Positions 1-13,671 are shown, counted from the stretch's first letter. The stretch is DNA of 64,000 nucleotides from Athripsodes cinereus (GCA_947579605.1 OX388319.1:16009447-16073446); one strand, 5' to 3'. Numbers and translations: made by a program. The notes: generated from the sequence alone by a model not told the origin.

Positions 1-2264
1 GATAGCACTTAAATAGTTTTAAAGAAAGTTACGTCAGATTTAACTACAGATACACGATGCCAGCATTAAGTAAAAAAAACATGTTATATAATAATATAGA
101 TATTATATATATTATATCGGTTGAAAAACCAAAATACATCTACAACTGTTTGTCAATATAACGAAAGAATGATGATAAAAATATTATAAAGTCTAAAATC
201 CACTAAAATAAATAAATCAAGCAATAACATCGCTTACAATGTACAATATTTGTCATTATAAATTGGAGCAATAAAATTAACAATGAATATTTATTTACCT
301 ATACATAGTTGTTTGTTTTTAAAACAAAATATGTGAAAAGTGAAAGACTTAAAAGAAATTCCGGAATGCATCTACACTCACAAAGTGTTCGCAAGTTAGG
401 TCATCACATTCTTCTGCACTCATCGAACAGCTACAGTTTATGGCTCACCGAATACATTTACACCATTCAATGCACTTCCGTTCGATCGTGTCTTAAATAA
501 CAACACATGTTGTTATGTTCATCCTCAGTGAAAAAGAAGTTAACGCTGGCATTTTTATATAATTATTTACACACTTAACTTTTGTATCGTAGATATTTTT
601 TTTGTCACTGTTGATAATTTATCAAAGACAACAATATTTAAACAACAGTATAAGGATTAATATATGGCTAGAGAGATGAACAAGAATATAAAAACGCGAA
701 TCAAAGTGGGGGTGACTTGTGTAAGTAAATACAAGCTGTGGCGGGAAAAAGACAAGGAGACAGCTAGAGTCCTTTTCTGTCCAATTTAATAATGGACAAA
801 ATAAAAGAAGATGTGATGTCACTGGTACTGGGTTACAGATGAAGCAGTCTCATAGCCGGATCGGAGGATGGAACAGAAATATAAGATGTTTCTGAAGGTA
901 TCGTGTAGACCGCATGAAGAGTAGTATAAAAGCAGAAGTAAAGTATAGGCTTTTGAATGTAGGAAAATAAATATTATAATCTCACTTTATATTAAAACAC
1001 ACGTATCAAACATTGTACAAGGTTTACTGGAAAACATTGCACCATGGCAATATGTATGCCTTGTATATAAAAAATACTTTTACAAGAAAATGTTTAATTA
1101 TTATTATTACTGTAACTTATCAACGCATTCCAAATTAGACAAGTAATAAATATCCACATGAAGACAAGAGATTACTTAGCATGTTGTGAAATTGATATGA
1201 AAATAAATTGAACCTGATATGTATGTATCTAATAAACAGAGATATCTAGAAACTAATCGGGTATTTAAATATCTACACGTGTAGATGGCAAGATTACCGT
1301 TGTAAATTGGATGTAATTACCTACGTAAGTGGAAATGATAAAAGCAATCATGGGGAACAATAATAAATTCGAAATTAAACTAATAAATATTTTAAAGAGA
1401 AAAAAGAAGCATATTCTACACCTCCGTATTCCACAAATAAATTTTGTAATGAAAACATATAGCAAATAAGTCGATCGTATCAATAATTAAAATATTATTA
1501 CTGTAGTACACATTTATGAATCAACAAACCGTGTACCACTGTATAAGGATCACACCATTCACAACAACCGAATATTCTTTGGATTTCAACAGCAGCTATA
1601 TCAACAATAACACCATTTTTATTTTATTTATTTATTTCAAACTTAAAGTTTAATAAACACAATTACATAATAAACACAACAATAATTGTACAAAATTAAA
1701 GCCAATTACAACTTAAGTTAATAACAATGTCTGTCGTGTTTATCATTGAGAAAATCGGTACATATCACAGTTCTCACCTTTGTAAGCCGCTAACTGAAAG
1801 GTAATACATAATGATAATAACCACTTCCTATGTTAAAATATTATAATTTAATAATAATGAAAATTGAAAATATGTTTATATGTTTCAATAAAATATTTTT
1901 ACTATATTTGTTATCAATCAATAAACGCCATCATTTAGATGATGTATGGATGTTGATCACTGAAAGGAGTTGGAATAGAGGACTCCATGAAATTGTACAC
2001 AACAAAAGTAGTAGGAAAATTAAAGTTGAGTTAAATTTTCTGAGCATATTTTATTTCATCTTTTGATATATAATATTATTGTTATTGAAAATGTATCATA
2101 TTCTTTTGGGAACATTACAGCTTGCAGCCAATGCGACCCCAGAGAAAACAAAATATTTGCAACAGTGTTTATACATTCCATGCAAATTCAGCGTACGGTA
2201 TGTAAAATATGTCTAAATTCTGGGCAATATTATTTAGCATGATTATTCGATTCGAATGGTTTAC
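1..2264. other. AT-rich stretch, no gene seen
   Basis: Probably far-downstream intron of the minus-strand AUTS2-like gene. Only short chance ORFs without recognisable domains are present. A TTTATTTATTT run at about 1617-1637 could be the minus-strand tail of a heavily 5'-truncated LINE. Nothing else is supported. Confidence 0.4.
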
Positions 2265-2267
2265 CTA

Positions 2268-2700
2268 TTTCTTCACGCCGCATCCCAAGTGGGGTAGGCA
2301 GAGAGAACGGAACGCCATATAGATTTGACCTTATATACTTCTTTCGCTTCTTCTACAGTCATACAATTTCTCATGCACGCACGTCGATTTCTCTTAGGTA
2401 CACAAAACACAGCCGTCTTTGAGAATTTGATCTACATGATCAAGCCACGTAGTTCTCGGATGCCCGCGCTTCTTCACACCCCTCTTTTCAGACAAGTATA
2501 TCCTCTTTGTCATTCTTTTCTCTTTCATTTGTTTCACATGACCAAACCATCTCAATTTATTTACTCGCATTCTATCCACAACACTCCTCTTGCATCCACT
2601 CATTTTTCTTGGTTTACCACTTTCCCGAAATGAGATGTGTAAGGATCTTGGTGTCCTTTTATGTGTATTATAAATATTCCTGGAGGTCATCAATTTTTGA
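2268..2700 (-). mobile_element. RTE-like LINE, 3' end (C-terminus of reverse transcriptase ORF)
   Basis: Read on the minus strand this encodes the C-terminal tail of a non-LTR retrotransposon polyprotein, including RMRVNKLRWFGHVKQM, KRGHPRTTWLDHVDQIL and LCT. The pattern (L-RWFGHV ... G-R-RPR-W-DH) is typical of the region after the RT domain in RTE-type elements. The reverse transcriptase core itself is missing, so this is a 5'-truncated dead copy. Homologous copies lie at 36.3, 42.5, 54.3 and 56.6 kb, so the family has amplified in this genome. The low-coordinate end (about 2270) is the element 3' end. Family assignment is from memory of RTE-type tails, without a search. Confidence 0.75.
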
Positions 2701-3469
2701 AATAATCAGGGTATACCGTTAATTGCGGTTCATATTTTTAAAACCAGCAAATGATCTTTAGTTCCAACTCATAGGTACGATTTTAAGGTTAAATTGTTTT
2801 CTTTTTTTAATCATAATGAACAAGTACCTATGTATTTTTATCGCCAGTTCATAAACAAGCAAAATTCGTAGCCGTTGTTTAAAAAATGCGAAATACTTTT
2901 TATAGGGAAGTATGTAAATAAATATAAGTCAGACGACATATTATTAGCTCTGAGTGATTAATAATGAAGTGTTAATATCCTGAAGTGCACTACAACATAA
3001 AAACAAACGTTTTAATAGCGTGCTAATGCCATTAAAAGTATGAATAAGTGTACAATACAAACAATACTGTATAACTACCACATATTATATACACGCACAG
3101 TGTACGGCAAATACAAGTAACAAGCAGTCTAGTAGAGTGTAGTGTAGGTATATAATGGTTATTAAACCAACCACTCGCTAATGAGTGGCTAAACGGTAAG
3201 TAGGAAATATCGTAGGAAAACGATAATTTGTATTAGTGGGCAGACACTGTGTCTGCGGATAAAAATAGAAACCAAATAACAACAAAAAATGTAGCGCAAC
3301 GTGGTCAGTACTGCGAACACATATAATTACATTTACACACAGGTCAACGAATGATACTACAAACTTACGTATTTATAGATCAATGACATATTTGAGTCGT
3401 CTGCAATGTTTAAAGAAAAGAAGAAATCATTCAGGTTCCTTCTAATGGAATTATGATCAAAACAGCTTT

Positions 3470-3472
<3 letters not shown>
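2701..3472. other. AT-rich stretch, no gene seen
   Basis: Short meaningless ORFs only. No repeat that I could tie to another part of the window. Confidence 0.4.

Positions 3473-3511
<39 letters not shown>
3473..3511. repeat. (TA)n microsatellite
   Basis: An uninterrupted TA tract of about 39 bases. It is strictly self-complementary and likely length-variable. It lies about 35 bases before a LINE fragment; a second short TA tract (about 3731-3745) follows that fragment. Confidence 0.9.
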
Positions 3512-3515
<4 letters not shown>

Positions 3516-3547
3516 CAAAATAAATAAAATAAATAAATATATATAAA

Positions 3548-3730
3548 AAGGGGGAAGGGTCAGAGTGCCAATAAGATGGAGAGACCAAATTAAGGAGGCC
3601 ACACAGAACTCACTTCACGGGGCCTTACACATGGCGGAGGATCGTTCAACATGGAGACAGATGGTTTACAGAACGAGGCATGATGGTCACGATCCTCAGG
3701 ATTGAGGTACCGACAGAGATGATGATGATA
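3548..3730 (+). mobile_element. LINE fragment: C-terminus of a reverse transcriptase ORF with GAT-repeat tail
   Basis: The plus strand reads RVPIRWRDQIKEA, then LHGALHMAEDRSTWR and a stop after HDGHDPQD. The pattern R-P--RW-D-I ... A-DR--W is the usual extreme C-terminus of RTE/craniate-type LINE polyproteins. The coding end is followed by a GATGATGATGATAATATATATA simple tail, as expected for a LINE 3' end. No RT core is present, so the copy is truncated. It differs in sequence from the fragment at 2.3 kb and is likely a separate subfamily. Confidence 0.6.
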
Positions 3731-3745
3731 ATATATATATATATA

Positions 3746-5340
3746 GCAGATACCTGCTTGACCTACATATGAACGTATTTGAAGAGCTTTGGTTATATTA
3801 TTATCTAACTACTGCGTATTTTCAGCTGATTAAAAATTAAATTCAGAGTTGCGCCTCTAAAATCACAACACATTTTCAGTAAGCTGATTGAATTACAGAA
3901 TATGTATGAATAATACTTGTTTATTATTTCTTGTTGTACTACACAGAACAACAATATTATTGTTTATAATAATAAACGAGGAAATTCTACTACTAACTGC
4001 ACAAAGAAATAAAGACGGACTCCTACAAGTATGTTTCTATAATAATAATAATAATAACGGAGAGTATTTAAAGCGCCATCTTTGTGCCATAGCACCTCGA
4101 GGACACTGTACATGATAATGAAAGAAATAATTCACTACGAGGAGCTATTAATAAATACATGTTTCCTTTGAGAAGTGAAGCTAAACTTAACGTTATTAGA
4201 CGGTAGATAAAATTATCGGACGGTCATTATATTATTAACAATTATCTGATGCCCGGTTGGGATTTTCATCTTATTGTTATTGGAGAATATCATCTTTGTG
4301 GTGGAATGAAGTCGTGTTTGCAGCGGAAATAGATTGTGCCGCATCACAGAATAGCTGAACGAAACATGCAAGAAGAATAAGTAGGAACCTACTATTAAAG
4401 CTACATTACTAATCTAAACATCAATCTTGGCGATCGTAATTTCATCGACCGACTACTGATAATATTCAAAACATAATTATGTACTATCTTATAAGCAAAC
4501 ATGCGAATATATTAGACTGTCCCAACAGAACGTCAACAATATTTCATATCATCTTCACTTTCAATATAACAATTTATAATACATATTTAGTAAAATACGA
4601 TTTATAAATAGAATCACTCTCAAAATTTAAATAATTTTATTAAGAAAATTTAAATAACTTATTAACATAATTTAATAAATACTAGACTGATAAGCAGTCA
4701 TATAAAAAATATACCGATGACAGATCGTCTGATAAGCACAATAAAACGATACACGATAAATAAAACAATATGTCAATGATACAAAAGAAAAGCATAATCC
4801 CGTCAAACAAAGTCATAATACAATGTTATGTATGTGATAGTTAATGGTGTTAGTGAAAAAGCCGTGCCTGTGGCGTGTACTGTACAAGTGTACAGTGTTT
4901 AGTGTACACATCAGGAAAATAATATTGACAGGCAGCAACGGTAGTGAATACCATACTGTACTTATACTGACGAGCGACGGTAATATGTATTGTATGGTAT
5001 GTTGTGGCGCTCTCTCATTAATCAAGTTCATATGAAGCAATTTGACATGAACGTCAATATTGTAACAATATACGATTATACCTGTATGTACATAGTAGGT
5101 ACCTACAAAATATTATTATCCCATGTATTCCATATCCATACTCATATTCTCCGTCATTAGCTAGCAATGACATACCTACATTGGCAATGTTGCGCTTGTT
5201 ACATATATTATATTACAAGCGTATGTAACCCGGCATCGCTCGGGTTTAATTAAATAGAAAACCTTGCAAATACATGGGTTAAAACAACAAAATCTTATTG
5301 AAAAAAAAACGGAGTAAGCACTTACGTGGATAAAAGAAGT
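3746..5340. other. AT-rich stretch, no gene seen
   Basis: Contains a short AAT-rich tract near 4043 and partly self-complementary TGTACA-rich sequence near 4878-4910. No conserved coding sequence is visible on either strand. Confidence 0.4.
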
Positions 5341-5344
5341 AAAA

Positions 5345-6235
5345 AGCTCTTCCCAATGAGAAAACTTAATTTTTGACTCCCTACATGCCCATAGCTTAGT
5401 AACAATAAATAGGTAGGTACCTACATCATAAAAAGCATTGCAAATCTCTAAATGAAAAATCTTGAAGTTTGATACCTCACATGCCCATATTTAGGTAAAA
5501 AAAATAGGTAGGTACCTACATCGAAAAAAGTGCTGAAAAACTCTTCCCAATGAAAAATCATGAAGTTTGATACCTCACATGCTCATACTTAGGTAAAAAA
5601 AATAGGTAGGTACCTACATCGAAAAAAGTGCTGAAAAACTCTTCCCAATGAAAAATCATGAAGTTTGATACCTCACATGCCCATACTTAGGTAAAAAAAA
5701 TAGGTAGGTACCTACATCGAAAAAAGTGCTGAAAAACTCTTCCCAATGAAAAATCATGAAGTTTGATACCTCACATGCCCATACTTAGATAAAAAAAATA
5801 GGTAGGTACCTACATCGAAAAAAGTGCTGAAAAACTCTTCCCAATGAAAAATCATGAAGTTTGATACCTCACATGCCCATATTTAGTTAAAAAAAATAGG
5901 TAGGTGCCAACATCGAAAAAAGTGCTAAAAACCTCTTCCCATTGAAAAATCTTGAAGTTTGACACCTCAGATGTTCACATTTATGTAAAAAAATAATAAG
6001 TAGGCACCTACATGGAAAAAAAGTACTAACAACCTCGTCCCGATGAAAAAGCTTGAAGTTAAGAAATTCCACATATTGGTAGGTACCTACATGGAAAAAG
6101 TGCTAAAAACCTCTTCCAAATGAAAAATATGTGAGCTCGACACCTCGAAAGCTCATATTTTATTTAGAAAAATAGGCGGGTACCTACGTGCAAAAACTAC
6201 TAGAAACCTCATCTTAATGTAAAAACTCGAAGATT
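5345..6235. repeat. Tandem satellite, ~98-bp unit, about nine copies
   Basis: The landmark AGGTAGGTACC recurs at 5411, 5506, 5604, 5702, 5800, 5898, 5999, 6078 and 6174. The five central copies are spaced exactly 98 bp; flanking spacings are 95, 101, 79 and 96 bp. Each unit contains the landmark, a poly-A-rich segment, CTCTTCCCAATGAAAAATC and GTTTGATACCTCACATGCCC. Central units are nearly identical and outer ones diverge progressively, which is the usual result of unequal exchange homogenising the middle of an array. The landmark is partly palindromic (GTAGGTACCTAC). There is no coding content; the ORF at 5887-6072 minus is accidental. Confidence 0.95.
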
Positions 6236-6249
6236 GTCATCCCAAATTT

Positions 6250-7790
6250 CTATAAGAAAAAAAGGGTAAACATCCCTTTTCGTGAAAAAATTGTAGTCAT
6301 CATAAAATATTATAATTGTCCACATTCGAATTTGTATTTTTGGTTTGCAGTGCATAAATGGGTATTTGCTATGAAATTAAAAAAAGTCAAGAATAAATTG
6401 TCATATAAGTATTTACTCTTTATTCCCAAAAAACCTTAAAAATGGATTATCTGCATCCTTCAATATTTCAGAATATTTTACTATCAAATATTTCATAATT
6501 TATGTAAAAAATATTAGGTGAAAATAAATAGGTTCCCACTCATTGAAAATCATTTAACATTGTTTATGGATTTTATAGGTAAAACTATTATTATTCTACA
6601 GTATAGTTTTCTATGGTTTCATAATGTCTTCCATTATGAAAATAGCCCAATATGTCAAAAATATGCAATTTTTATTCACGTAATTCAAGAGCTTTTCTCA
6701 TTAGCAAACACGATATTTTATTACTAAAATAAACCCTAAATATTTAGTTTCAGAATTGTTGTATTTATTGTTACATCCATTTTGATATTAATTCAATACA
6801 ATGAAAAATGTTTGACTGTGAATATTGCTATTTACTAAATCTTGCATTAATTTTACATACATTTTGTTGCTAATTTTGTGACATGGTCGCATTAAAATTA
6901 AAATATCTTTATCAATACGTAAGATATTTAAAATGTTTTTAGCCTTAAACCTGCCCAGAAGATGAGACCTTGTATAGAGTGTATTATTTTACTTCGGTCT
7001 TTCCTAATTTCTGAGTCCATTAAGGACATACGTACATACATACATACATACGAACGGACTCAAATATTTATGTGTGGATTATGTATAACCATCCATCCCT
7101 CGGTGTTGGATCGTATGCATTTAATTGCAAACCATTTTTCATTATGGAAACTTCACTCATAATTCATTTAAATAGTGGAACTAGACCGCCACTACTGTGA
7201 ATATAATAATATTATCATCACGTATTAACATACCCACGACCCTCATTGTTTGCTATGAATAAAACTCACAATACAAATAATTAATAAGCTCAATGTACAT
7301 TAAACACATTTATTTTGTTGTGGAAAATTTAAACCGGCATTGCGATTGCAGCCAAAGGATCGCAGTATTTTACTAAATCGATAAGGTAAAATAATGTCAT
7401 GATACATTTTGTCTAGTCTTTCTACAATCCAATCGTAATGGGGTCAACAATGATTACTGAACATGCCATTCTCTAGAAAAAACTCATAGAACTATATACT
7501 TATAATAATTTTTAATTATCTATGATTAACTGAATATTGAATAAGTAGGAAGTCAAACATCCCACACATTTTTTTTATATTAACTTGGTATAAAAAACTA
7601 CTTTAAAGTCAGGTAGTTATTTCCTCATCTGAATATAATTATCCTAGAAAGTTTACTTGAAGATAAAGTTGAATGAGATTAAATTTCTAAACCATAAGTT
7701 TTGTGCAACTCCTGTAAGGAATACCTACCTCCAGAAATAAAGCAGTGCTGTAGTTGCAAGTAGAAAGTAATAATAGTAGTAGTAGTGTTG
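6250..7790. other. AT-rich stretch, no gene seen
   Basis: A short CATA microsatellite lies near 7032-7052. ORFs at 6518 and 6962 are short, of low complexity and without recognisable motifs. Likely intron. Confidence 0.4.
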
Positions 7791-7819
7791 ACTTCTCAAA
7801 TCTCCGTTATACCAATGTG

Positions 7820-8100
7820 TAACGTGCATGATGAGGCGCGAGTGTGTCATGTACAGACATGCATGTAGTTATATTGCGTTGGACTATCTTGTTTTGGTGT
7901 TTGTGTATGTGTTTATGTGTACTTGTGTTTGTATATCGATCCCGCCGTGGGAATCACATGACTGGGAATGACGGGAGCCGGGAGTCGTCGAGGATCTGCC
8001 GCGTTGGAGTGCTAGTGGTGGTAGAGGGTGCGGGGGACATGAGGCTAAGTGCATTCACACCGCTACAGTCACAGCGCCGCGACGCGATATAGGCTTTGCA
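7820..8100. other. GC-rich island; possible exon or regulatory block
   Basis: This block is conspicuously GC- and CpG-rich in an otherwise about 30% GC landscape, with a GT-rich shoulder at about 7895-7935. On the minus strand, 7963-8047 reads with mostly C/G third positions as a Ser/Thr/Pro-rich peptide (MSPAPSTTTSTPTRQILDD, then SRLPSFPVM and a stop), preceded by an AG acceptor-like ...GCACTTAG. On the plus strand an 82-codon ORF (7844-8092) is open but resembles nothing I know. Disordered Ser/Pro-rich sequence would suit an AUTS2-family exon, but I see no strong donor. An intronic CpG-rich enhancer is the alternative. Confidence 0.25.
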
Positions 8101-8604
8101 GTGCTCATTCAAAATTCAAATGGTCAAAGGCATATGGTTGTTGTGAACTTCGCTGTATGCATCAGAAACGATATAATAAATAATCATAATCTTTATGGAA
8201 GTAATATCTTCATAAACGTATTAATTTAAACATAGAAGAGCTTGTTGTATCAAATGTAGGCATATAGTATATTCCTACCAATATTTGATGCTATAAGCAA
8301 CTAAAAAAATTGATATTATATCAGAGACACGCTCTTAATTTATTGAAATAAGGAAAATTACTAGTAAATTCTGACCTGGCACATGTACCTACTTTAAGAT
8401 ACGAATTTGCGTAATAGGTAGTAAAGTATTACACAGTTATAATAATATTAGAAAAATGACAAATATCTTTATCAACTTAGAATAATTAAAATAAACATAA
8501 ATAAATAAAGTAGGTGTACATAAACATAATATGTCGTGTGTACAGGAGCTATTGTACTAATGTTACAAAATAAACAGTAAAGCACACACAAACACATATG
8601 TACA

Positions 8605-8748
8605 TAATAATAATAATAATAATAATAAACTTTATTGCACAAAAAAACAACAAATGAAAAAATTCAATTTAACTATACAAAAAAAATTGTGCAATGGGCG
8701 AGTTTATCGCAGAAGCGCGATATCTTCCAACTAACCCATACATACACG
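8605..8748 (-). mobile_element. LINE 3'-end copy (CGAGTTTATCGC family), 5'-truncated
   Basis: The hallmark GGGCGAGTTTATCGCAGAAG, then CGCGATATCTTCCAACTAAC, is followed at lower coordinates by TTTATTGCACAAAA and an AAT tail (8607-8630). Read on the minus strand this ends in an A-rich ATTATT tail, as in a LINE 3' UTR. The same hallmark lies at 27.64, 40.31 and 48.93 kb. At 27.5-28.1 kb it sits directly after a LINE C-terminal coding segment, which identifies the family. Confidence 0.7.
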
Positions 8749-10528
8749 CCTACAAGTAAGTTTGTTGCAAGTTGTTTCGTGCAACCAAACACATAAGTAA
8801 CTTGATAGAACGAGGAACAAGTGACTAGGTAGAATTGCTGGGGGAAACAAAACTGTGCAATAATATAATATCATTTATAATTCGTGTTCGCAAAGGAGAA
8901 ACAGAGAAAGGGGAATGAGGTGGAGTGGGTGAGATAGAGAAGAGAAGATATAATAATAATGATAGTAATAATAAAGTTTTGGGAATTTATGAATGGCATG
9001 TTAGTAGTTTGCAGCTCTCTACTGCCGTCTCGAGAGCAAATTACTCTTAACTGTTTTCGTATTATGAATAAGTATTATTATAATTTTTGCATAGCGCAAA
9101 CTAACAACAAGTTTATTATCTTTTAAATGGAATGTACACTAAATTATTTCGAGATTAATTTCCATATAAATTGTTGCACAGAACCAGGCTAATTTCATTA
9201 CCATAATCGCTTAATACATTAACAACATTTATTTATATTACTAGATTTTTACTGTATCGTTTTTCAGACATTTTTACTTTATTACTAAAAGGCTATGAAT
9301 GTTCTCACATTGAAAGACTTGCTAATTGAAATATGTAACAAAATAATACAAAAAGATTACAAAGAACTTTTTATATTTGAATAATTTCTACAACGAATAC
9401 AATAATGTAAACACTTGTATTTGATTCTTATATAATACATTAATGCTTTGTAAAGAAATCTCCTGAGGCAGTAATTGGTCACTTCGCTTATAAATCAAAC
9501 GAAGCGAAGCCGCGGCAATCAGGAACTCAAGACATTTGCATGACGAATGGTGGACCCCACGGTCAGTCCCCATCACAACGTTGCCACACTGGCACCAACT
9601 GTCTAATGCTCTGAAGGAGAACTGAAGTAGTTACAAAGATGAATCGATATTTAGCAACAAGGACGTGTCTTTACAACAAATGTCACAGATAGCATCAATG
9701 TCATCATAAGTATCCGAACTATGCATTTCCAAGCAACAAATTATTAGCTAACACGTCATCTATTTGATGAAGGTAAATGATTCACCATATTTGCAAATAA
9801 CAATCATACGGAACTACAATAATATCATTCTTCTGATATATTTTGAAAAACAAAACAATTTGGAGAAAAAATCAGTTACCTAAATGATTTCACTCAAAAA
9901 GTTAAAAATTTACAAATATAATCTTTAACACACAAGCGCGCAATTCAATAGTTTGAAAAAATCATTCATATAAATTAATATTTTAACATGTCGAATATCA
10001 AGTACAAAGAAATAAAAACGAAACGAGAAAAAGTATAAAATGTTTTAAATTATTATAGCACATTACAATTTTTATTGCTTTTGTAGAGAACCTATAAAAG
10101 GTTATCGCTATTAGCTCATATACTCACAAATATATTTCGATAAGTAGGTATACCTAATATATAAAATTTACGAGATTTGTTTGTAAGCATAAACTGTATA
10201 GATATACATTCAGAAATACATACGTTTAAATTAAATAAACCGTAAAGCATTATCATAAAAAAGAGAACAAGAGTAATGATGACATTAAATACTTAGTTTA
10301 TCATCGCGTCGAAAGTGAAACTGGACAGGACCGGTATTCACAAACAACAAGGGATCCGCAATGAGAATAATTGATAAGAAATATACCAAATTATAGTAGT
10401 GCTCCTGTTTTAAAAATTAAAATGCTTGATTTCACATAACCATTCAGGCCATATGAAGTACTATCGTATACGTACAATTCAGTAGAGTACATTATTAAGT
10501 TTCAAAATAAGTGTCAATCAGTACAATA
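8749..10528. other. AT-rich stretch, no gene seen
   Basis: Several AAT-type runs (about 8951-8974) and a purine-rich segment at 8897-8950. No conserved coding sequence. Confidence 0.35.
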
Positions 10529-10530
10529 AT

Positions 10531-10755
10531 CCATGGAGTCCCCGGAAAATAATAGGTATCTTAGTCTTTTCAGTAAGTTTTCGAATGTCATGTAAAAGTG
10601 TGTCGTATATATGACTTCAAGGGCGCCGTGTGTTTATTTTTTATTTTATTATTGACACGGAGAAGACGATCTGCATGATTATTACACGCAGTTGGTCCGC
10701 TGGCTACTCCATTTGTTGGATATGCCGTGATGGAATAATAATAGATGATAATTAG
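10531..10755 (+). mobile_element. Interspersed repeat S, copy 1
   Basis: A nearly full-length member of the short repeat family found about 13 times in the window. It starts with CATGGAGTCCCCGG, passes TGACACGGAGAAGACGA and ATTATTACACGCAGTTGGTC, and ends with GGATATGCCGTGATGGAATA then an ATAATAG tail. Copies share order and termini but have no coding capacity, no TIRs and an AAT/GTA-rich simple end. A SINE-like, non-LTR-mobilised element is therefore likely. I do not see a clear tRNA promoter in it. Confidence 0.7.
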
Positions 10756-10759
10756 ATTC

Positions 10760-13670
10760 ATTTATAGTGTACCTTATCAAGTACTCACTATGCAATCTAG
10801 AGCCATAAAAAACGATCCAGGGTGTTTATTGCGGAGGCGAATGTGTCAATTGCCTTGTATATAACATTTTGTAAAATTGGGCAAAACGAGGGAGGATATA
10901 TTTAATAATTTTCTATACAGAAATAACATTATATACGTGTGAAATATAATGAAAGTACATGAACAATGTTAGTTGTAGTTTAGATACATTAGCAAAACCG
11001 GTTAACATGCAAGCTTAATGACTCCGGGTAATATAATATAATAATACCCCTTCATGAATCGATAATCCGCAATAATCCTTAGGAAAATTCTACACAACGT
11101 TTTACGTAGGATTGCAGAAACATAATTAATATGATAAAATAATGAGGATGATTACATACCCACCGCAGAGTATCACAGAATCGATAAAAACCTAATATGT
11201 CTACTACCTGCTGTCCTTAAGGTGACGTTTATTATGAACTAGCTTTTAATTCGATTAAAAAAATGGTGGTGGTGTTTGTTCGCCTATTATATTGACACTG
11301 TTGTCCACAACATCTGGCGATTGCACAAAAAAATTGAAAAGCCTCCTGTGCTTGACTACCTTGCTTTTCGACGAAATATTGCGATGGTATATTTAAAAAA
11401 TATATGGAACACTAATTACAGACTTTGGTCGGACTAAGAGTACTAAACCTATGTCTTCCAAAGTTCATTCTAACGACCGGTTTGATGGAATAAAACATTG
11501 GATTGTTACTGTCCCAAAGCAAAATCAAGAAAGATTTGTCAAAAATGTCGAGTGCACATCCACATGAATTGTTCTAGAGCATTTCATGCTAAGTAAATGA
11601 CGCTTTTTTTATTTTCATAATTATTTTTATTTTTTGATTATTGTCTATGTTTGTTTTTTTTGTTGTTGATAATTGCAATAAAAAAACTTATAAACATTAT
11701 GTCATGTTCATCAAATACATTTTTTCACATGTTATGAATGTTACATTTTATTATTTGTATGCTTCTTATTCTGCACTTATTTTGTTGCATATTTTCCCAG
11801 AGTTCCCATTTGGGAACACTCCAATTTTTGGGTAAAAAATTTTTTTTTTGCATTTTTTTCCCTAGAAACCTAATAAACTATCAATAATCTATAATTCTTT
11901 AAGACGGTTTCAAAAAATTAAAAAAAAAAAAAAAAGTTGGGCAATAATGAGTTAAATACGAATAAATCTTTAGCTTTTTACTACTAATATTTAACGATCC
12001 ACTGTATGTAACATAAAAAGATCATAATTTAATTAGGCTAGATGCCTATACGCGGATTAAATTGAATAATGGTAGCTATAATTTAAAATCAGCAGGTGTT
12101 TTCTAGAGAATTAATAAACACACGTGTCAGTTACAGAAATACAAATTAACTATTCATTATTAATTAGTATTTTGTTTATGATAATACATTCACACACGGA
12201 TAACGGTCACTAAATTAAACCAACAACACGATATTGAATAGGTTCAGATGCGTGTGAGAAGCTAAAAGTAGGAAAACATAAATATAAAACATAATTGGAT
12301 ACTGTGTTGTAATCAGGTTGTTAATTTACTGTAGGTATAATATATATATCGATGAAATCTGAAGTATTCAACAAATATTATCGATTATTTACTAAATTTA
12401 CTTCTTTCTTATCCTCGAGGCAAGGCACCCGATACCGGGTGAATTATGCCTATTTGTTGACAAGAATACCGGTAGTTACATCAGAGAAAATACAATAAAT
12501 ATGTGTTTCAATATTTTATTAAAATTAAAAAAAAATCTATAAGAGTCTGAGGCGCACATCAACTATTGCATGAACAGGGAACTGATTTACTAAATGAACT
12601 TATGTACTCGATAGAAACAATATTTACCAATTGAAATCATTCATCCCTAAAAAGCCCGGAGCAATCTTTTGAACAAAAACATATATTCTACGAATTTCCA
12701 AAACGTCAAGAACTATATTATTACATATTATAATATTTTCACAAGAACGTTTTAAGGTATGCAAAATAAAAAAAACTTAGTAATCTAAGATTAAATGGAT
12801 GTAGGAGATATATTATTGTGTTACTACAACCGCAGTGAATGCATTAAGCGGTTAATATGAAAATCACGTTTGCTGTTCTCGTACTCAATAACTTGGAAGT
12901 CGAGTTGTTATTACGGAAAAAAATAAAACATAATCCAACTCCTTGTTCTCACTCACTTTGTCTCTCCGGTGACAAACAATAAATCTATGAGATAAAAAGT
13001 TCGTGCAAATGTCATTAGGTGGTATGTGTGTTTGTACTGGTGGTACAATAATATTATTACACTTTACCTACTTATTACTATATGATATTCTACCAGCGGT
13101 AAAGACACGTTCTCGATTGAATAACTAAAAATAAATTAGATTTTAAATTACACAGCGTCAGCGATTGTCTCCCTCGGGGCTAATATAAATATATGGCATT
13201 GTTCCTTTTATTACGAGCTACTTACAGTAACTGCACACTGAACATATTCCATCGGTTCCATCGCCTCAACAGTCACCAGTCGCCACCTATCGCACTTATC
13301 GCGCCTCCAGCGATTCTTACATTTCAGATTGAGGAAGCTCATCTTCCTTCAAAACTAGAGACACTCCCACTGATTCGCTTATCTATTTTTTCATATTATT
13401 ATTATTTTAAACAGATATAACACAGAATCATATGTGAAGTGAAAGTAGGTACATTTCACATAAATTTAAAAAATCTTTCTTTCAAAATGTATCACCAGGG
13501 GAGCTTAACTTTCATAGGCTGAGAAAAAATATTAAGTTACAAAACATTTCCCTCAAAGCCCGAGCCCTACTCAATTTTGAGAGAGAAAAAAATAATTGTA
13601 GGTACATAATATGGGTGTCTAATTTTATTTCAATAAATAAATATTTGAATACCACTGATATACGTGAACA
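10760..13670. other. AT-rich stretch, no gene seen
   Basis: Includes homopolymer A runs at about 11917-11936 and a slightly GC-richer block at 13150-13340 with a 75-codon ORF that I do not recognise. Likely intron of the minus-strand gene. Confidence 0.35.
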
Positions 13671-13671
13671 A

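Noticed and set aside
5345..6235. Regularly spaced repeats resembling a CRISPR array
   Set aside because: The genome is eukaryotic, and whole 98-bp units are repeated with no unique spacers; it is a satellite.
13193..13420. 75-codon plus-strand ORF in a slightly GC-richer block
   Set aside because: No recognisable motif, no splice context on the plus strand, and the host gene is on the minus strand.
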